IMG/VR virus record: IMGVR_UViG_3300006868_000114
Coordinates: 1-23,512 of that record
DNA: 23,512 nt
Strand: one strand, 5' to 3'
Source of the DNA: a virus
Shown here one piece after another: positions 22,576 to 23,512 of the stretch; the first letter of the stretch is position 1, and each line of letters starts with the position of its first letter. The notes beneath the pieces were generated by a model. That model was not told the origin of the DNA. It worked only from the letters and a program-made list of their open reading frames with translations, and ran no database searches. Both the position numbers and the translations under genes were made by a program.

Positions 22576-23253
22576 ATGCTACTAAAAGAAAAATTTGACT
22601 ATGTTCAATTAAAAAGAGTTACAACACCAGAAGGCAGAAAATATGTGGGAGCCGACGAAGTTCCTGTGCCCAGTGTAACTACTGTTTTAGATAAAACGTC
22701 AGATAAAACTGCTTTATTTGAATGGCGAAAACGAGTCGGCGATGAAGAAGCAAATAGGATAAGCAGAGAAAGTGCCGGCTTAGGCACAAAAGTACACAAT
22801 GCTATCGAAAAATATATTCTTGGAGAAGAAATAAGTTTTGGTAATAATCAAATCAGTGTTATGGCTAAAGAAATGAGTCAGTTAGTTATTGATGAGGGAT
22901 TTAAGAATGTTGACGAAGTTTGGGGGACTGAAATAGGTCTTTTAGCTCACGGACTGTATGCCGGCACAACGGACTGTGTAGGTTTACACAATGGCGATGA
23001 AGCAATTATAGATTTTAAAACTTCTAAGAAAATCAAAAAAGAAGAATGGATTGAAGATTATTATTTACAGTGTTGTGCATACGCATTAGCACATAATGAG
23101 ATGTATGGTACAAATATCAAAAAAGGTGTAATACTAATGGTAAGTAGAGACAACAAATTCAAAGAATTTGTCATAGAAGGTGCCAGATTTGATATGTACT
23201 GTGAAATATGGGCTCAACGTCTTGCCGAATATTATAACAAATATGCAAACTAA
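22576..23253 (+). CDS. RecB/Cas4-type PD-(D/E)XK nuclease
   Basis: This 225-aa exonuclease-like protein carries the PD-(D/E)XK core in order: an N-terminal helix with GLGTKVHNAIEKY (His before the core, as in RecB-like proteins), GTTDCVG with Asp133, IIDFKTSK with Asp146 and Lys148, then the QxxxY motif at Gln165 to Tyr169 (QCCAY). This set is typical of RecB/Cas4-like single-strand exonucleases; the four-Cys iron-sulfur cluster of true Cas4 is not seen. It likely works in recombination, repair or host DNA degradation. AAAGGA (22561-22566) lies 9 nt before the ATG at 22576. It is the first gene under the strong early promoter and overlaps the oxidoreductase by 11 nt. Confidence 0.8.
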   Translation: MLLKEKFDYVQLKRVTTPEGRKYVGADEVPVPSVTTVLDKTSDKTALFEWRKRVGDEEANRISRESAGLGTKVHNAIEKYILGEEISFGNNQISVMAKEMSQLVIDEGFKNVDEVWGTEIGLLAHGLYAGTTDCVGLHNGDEAIIDFKTSKKIKKEEWIEDYYLQCCAYALAHNEMYGTNIKKGVILMVSRDNKFKEFVIEGARFDMYCEIWAQRLAEYYNKYAN

Positions 23254-23512
23254 ACAAGTACAAATAAAACATAAAATAATAGGTAAAGTAGAACCTACCT
23301 ATTTCAAAATAGTTGATGTAGAAATACCTGTTTTAAAACAAAACGAATTTCTAGTAAAAAACATTTATTGTAGCACAGATCCTTACATGCGAGTAAATAT
23401 GAATCCGAATGCTTGGACTATTGGGACAGAACCAGATGCTCCAATTCTTGGAGAAGCAGTCGGAGTAGTAATAGATAGTAAAAATACAAATTACCCAATA
23501 GACTCTATTGTT
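23243..23512 (+). CDS. CurA/PTGR-like NADP-dependent oxidoreductase (3' partial)
   Basis: The first 90 codons of a medium-chain reductase lie here and the frame stays open to the window end. The N-terminal catalytic (GroES-like) fold is recognisable: EFLVKNIYCSTDPYMRVNM corresponds to the LVRN-YLSxDPYMRxRM signature of the zinc-free CurA/prostaglandin-reductase/leukotriene-dehydrogenase branch, and PILGEAVGVVIDS matches the next conserved strand pair. Such enzymes reduce alpha,beta-unsaturated ketones or aldehydes with NADPH; the NADPH-binding half lies outside the window. It overlaps the nuclease stop by 11 nt, so it is co-transcribed from the early promoter. It would be an auxiliary metabolic gene; detoxifying reactive carbonyls in the infected cell is a family-based guess. 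Confidence 0.72.
   Translation, partial: MQTKQVQIKHKIIGKVEPTYFKIVDVEIPVLKQNEFLVKNIYCSTDPYMRVNMNPNAWTIGTEPDAPILGEAVGVVIDSKNTNYPIDSIV

Noticed and set aside
22571-22585. Four-codon ORF (ATG at 22571) overlapping the nuclease start
   Set aside because: It is only 4 nt from the AAAGGA site and most likely a chance ATG; I see no reason to call it a regulatory upstream ORF.
1-23512. tRNA genes, CRISPR arrays, insertion sequences, integrase or attachment sites
   Set aside because: None could be seen by eye. Coding density leaves almost no room, and no repeat-spacer pattern or transposase motif is present.

Overview
The window is an AT-rich, tightly packed stretch in which every recognisable gene lies on the + strand. 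Most genes overlap or abut. It reads as part of a T4-like (myovirus-type) genome, probably marine. The evidence is a T4-style primase and replicative helicase (gp61/gp41 types), at least seven copies of the T4-type late promoter octamer NATAAATA, and no host-like genes, tRNAs or insertion sequences. The host cannot be fixed from this sequence; a marine bacterium such as SAR11 or a cyanobacterium is only a guess.

Layout. (1) 1-3940 is a replication block: primase (5' end cut off), a 44-aa membrane peptide, two tandem SGNH-hydrolase paralogues and a DnaB/gp41-like helicase, joined by 4-8 nt overlaps. (2) 3943-8575 begins at a late promoter. It holds small hypothetical proteins, a divergent nucleotidyltransferase/ligase-like protein, a glycine-zipper protein and a sulfotransferase. 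(3) 8576-9150 is a single-gene unit with its own late promoter, a structured 5' leader, a 106-aa probable virion protein and a rho-independent terminator. (4) 9121-16888 holds a paralogue of that protein, an XhlA-like coiled-coil/TM protein, a very basic 98-aa protein, a 1979-aa giant with a putative amidoligase domain, and a ParB-like protein. (5) 16890-18873 is a methyltransferase plus glycosyltransferase-like cassette, bounded by a 16-bp direct repeat that contains the late promoter and start codon. (6) 18856-22530 holds small and medium putative virion proteins and a third SGNH protein. (7) At 22527 a perfect TTGACA-17-TATAAT promoter starts a new unit: a RecB/Cas4-type nuclease, then a CurA-like oxidoreductase that runs off the window.

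The most interesting pattern is a shared N-terminal leader. At least eight otherwise unrelated late proteins begin M-[KRL]-[ILF]-x-[ED]-[ILV], and most then show [IL]-x-E followed by A/S/T. This resembles the T4 capsid-targeting sequence with its gp21-protease cleavage site. If the comparison holds, these proteins (ligase-like, amidoligase giant, ParB-like, protamine-like, glycine-zipper) are cargo packed in the head and delivered with the DNA. A second pattern is promoter spacing: in four cases the late promoter ends exactly 5 nt before the ATG and no Shine-Dalgarno is present, which predicts leaderless late mRNAs.
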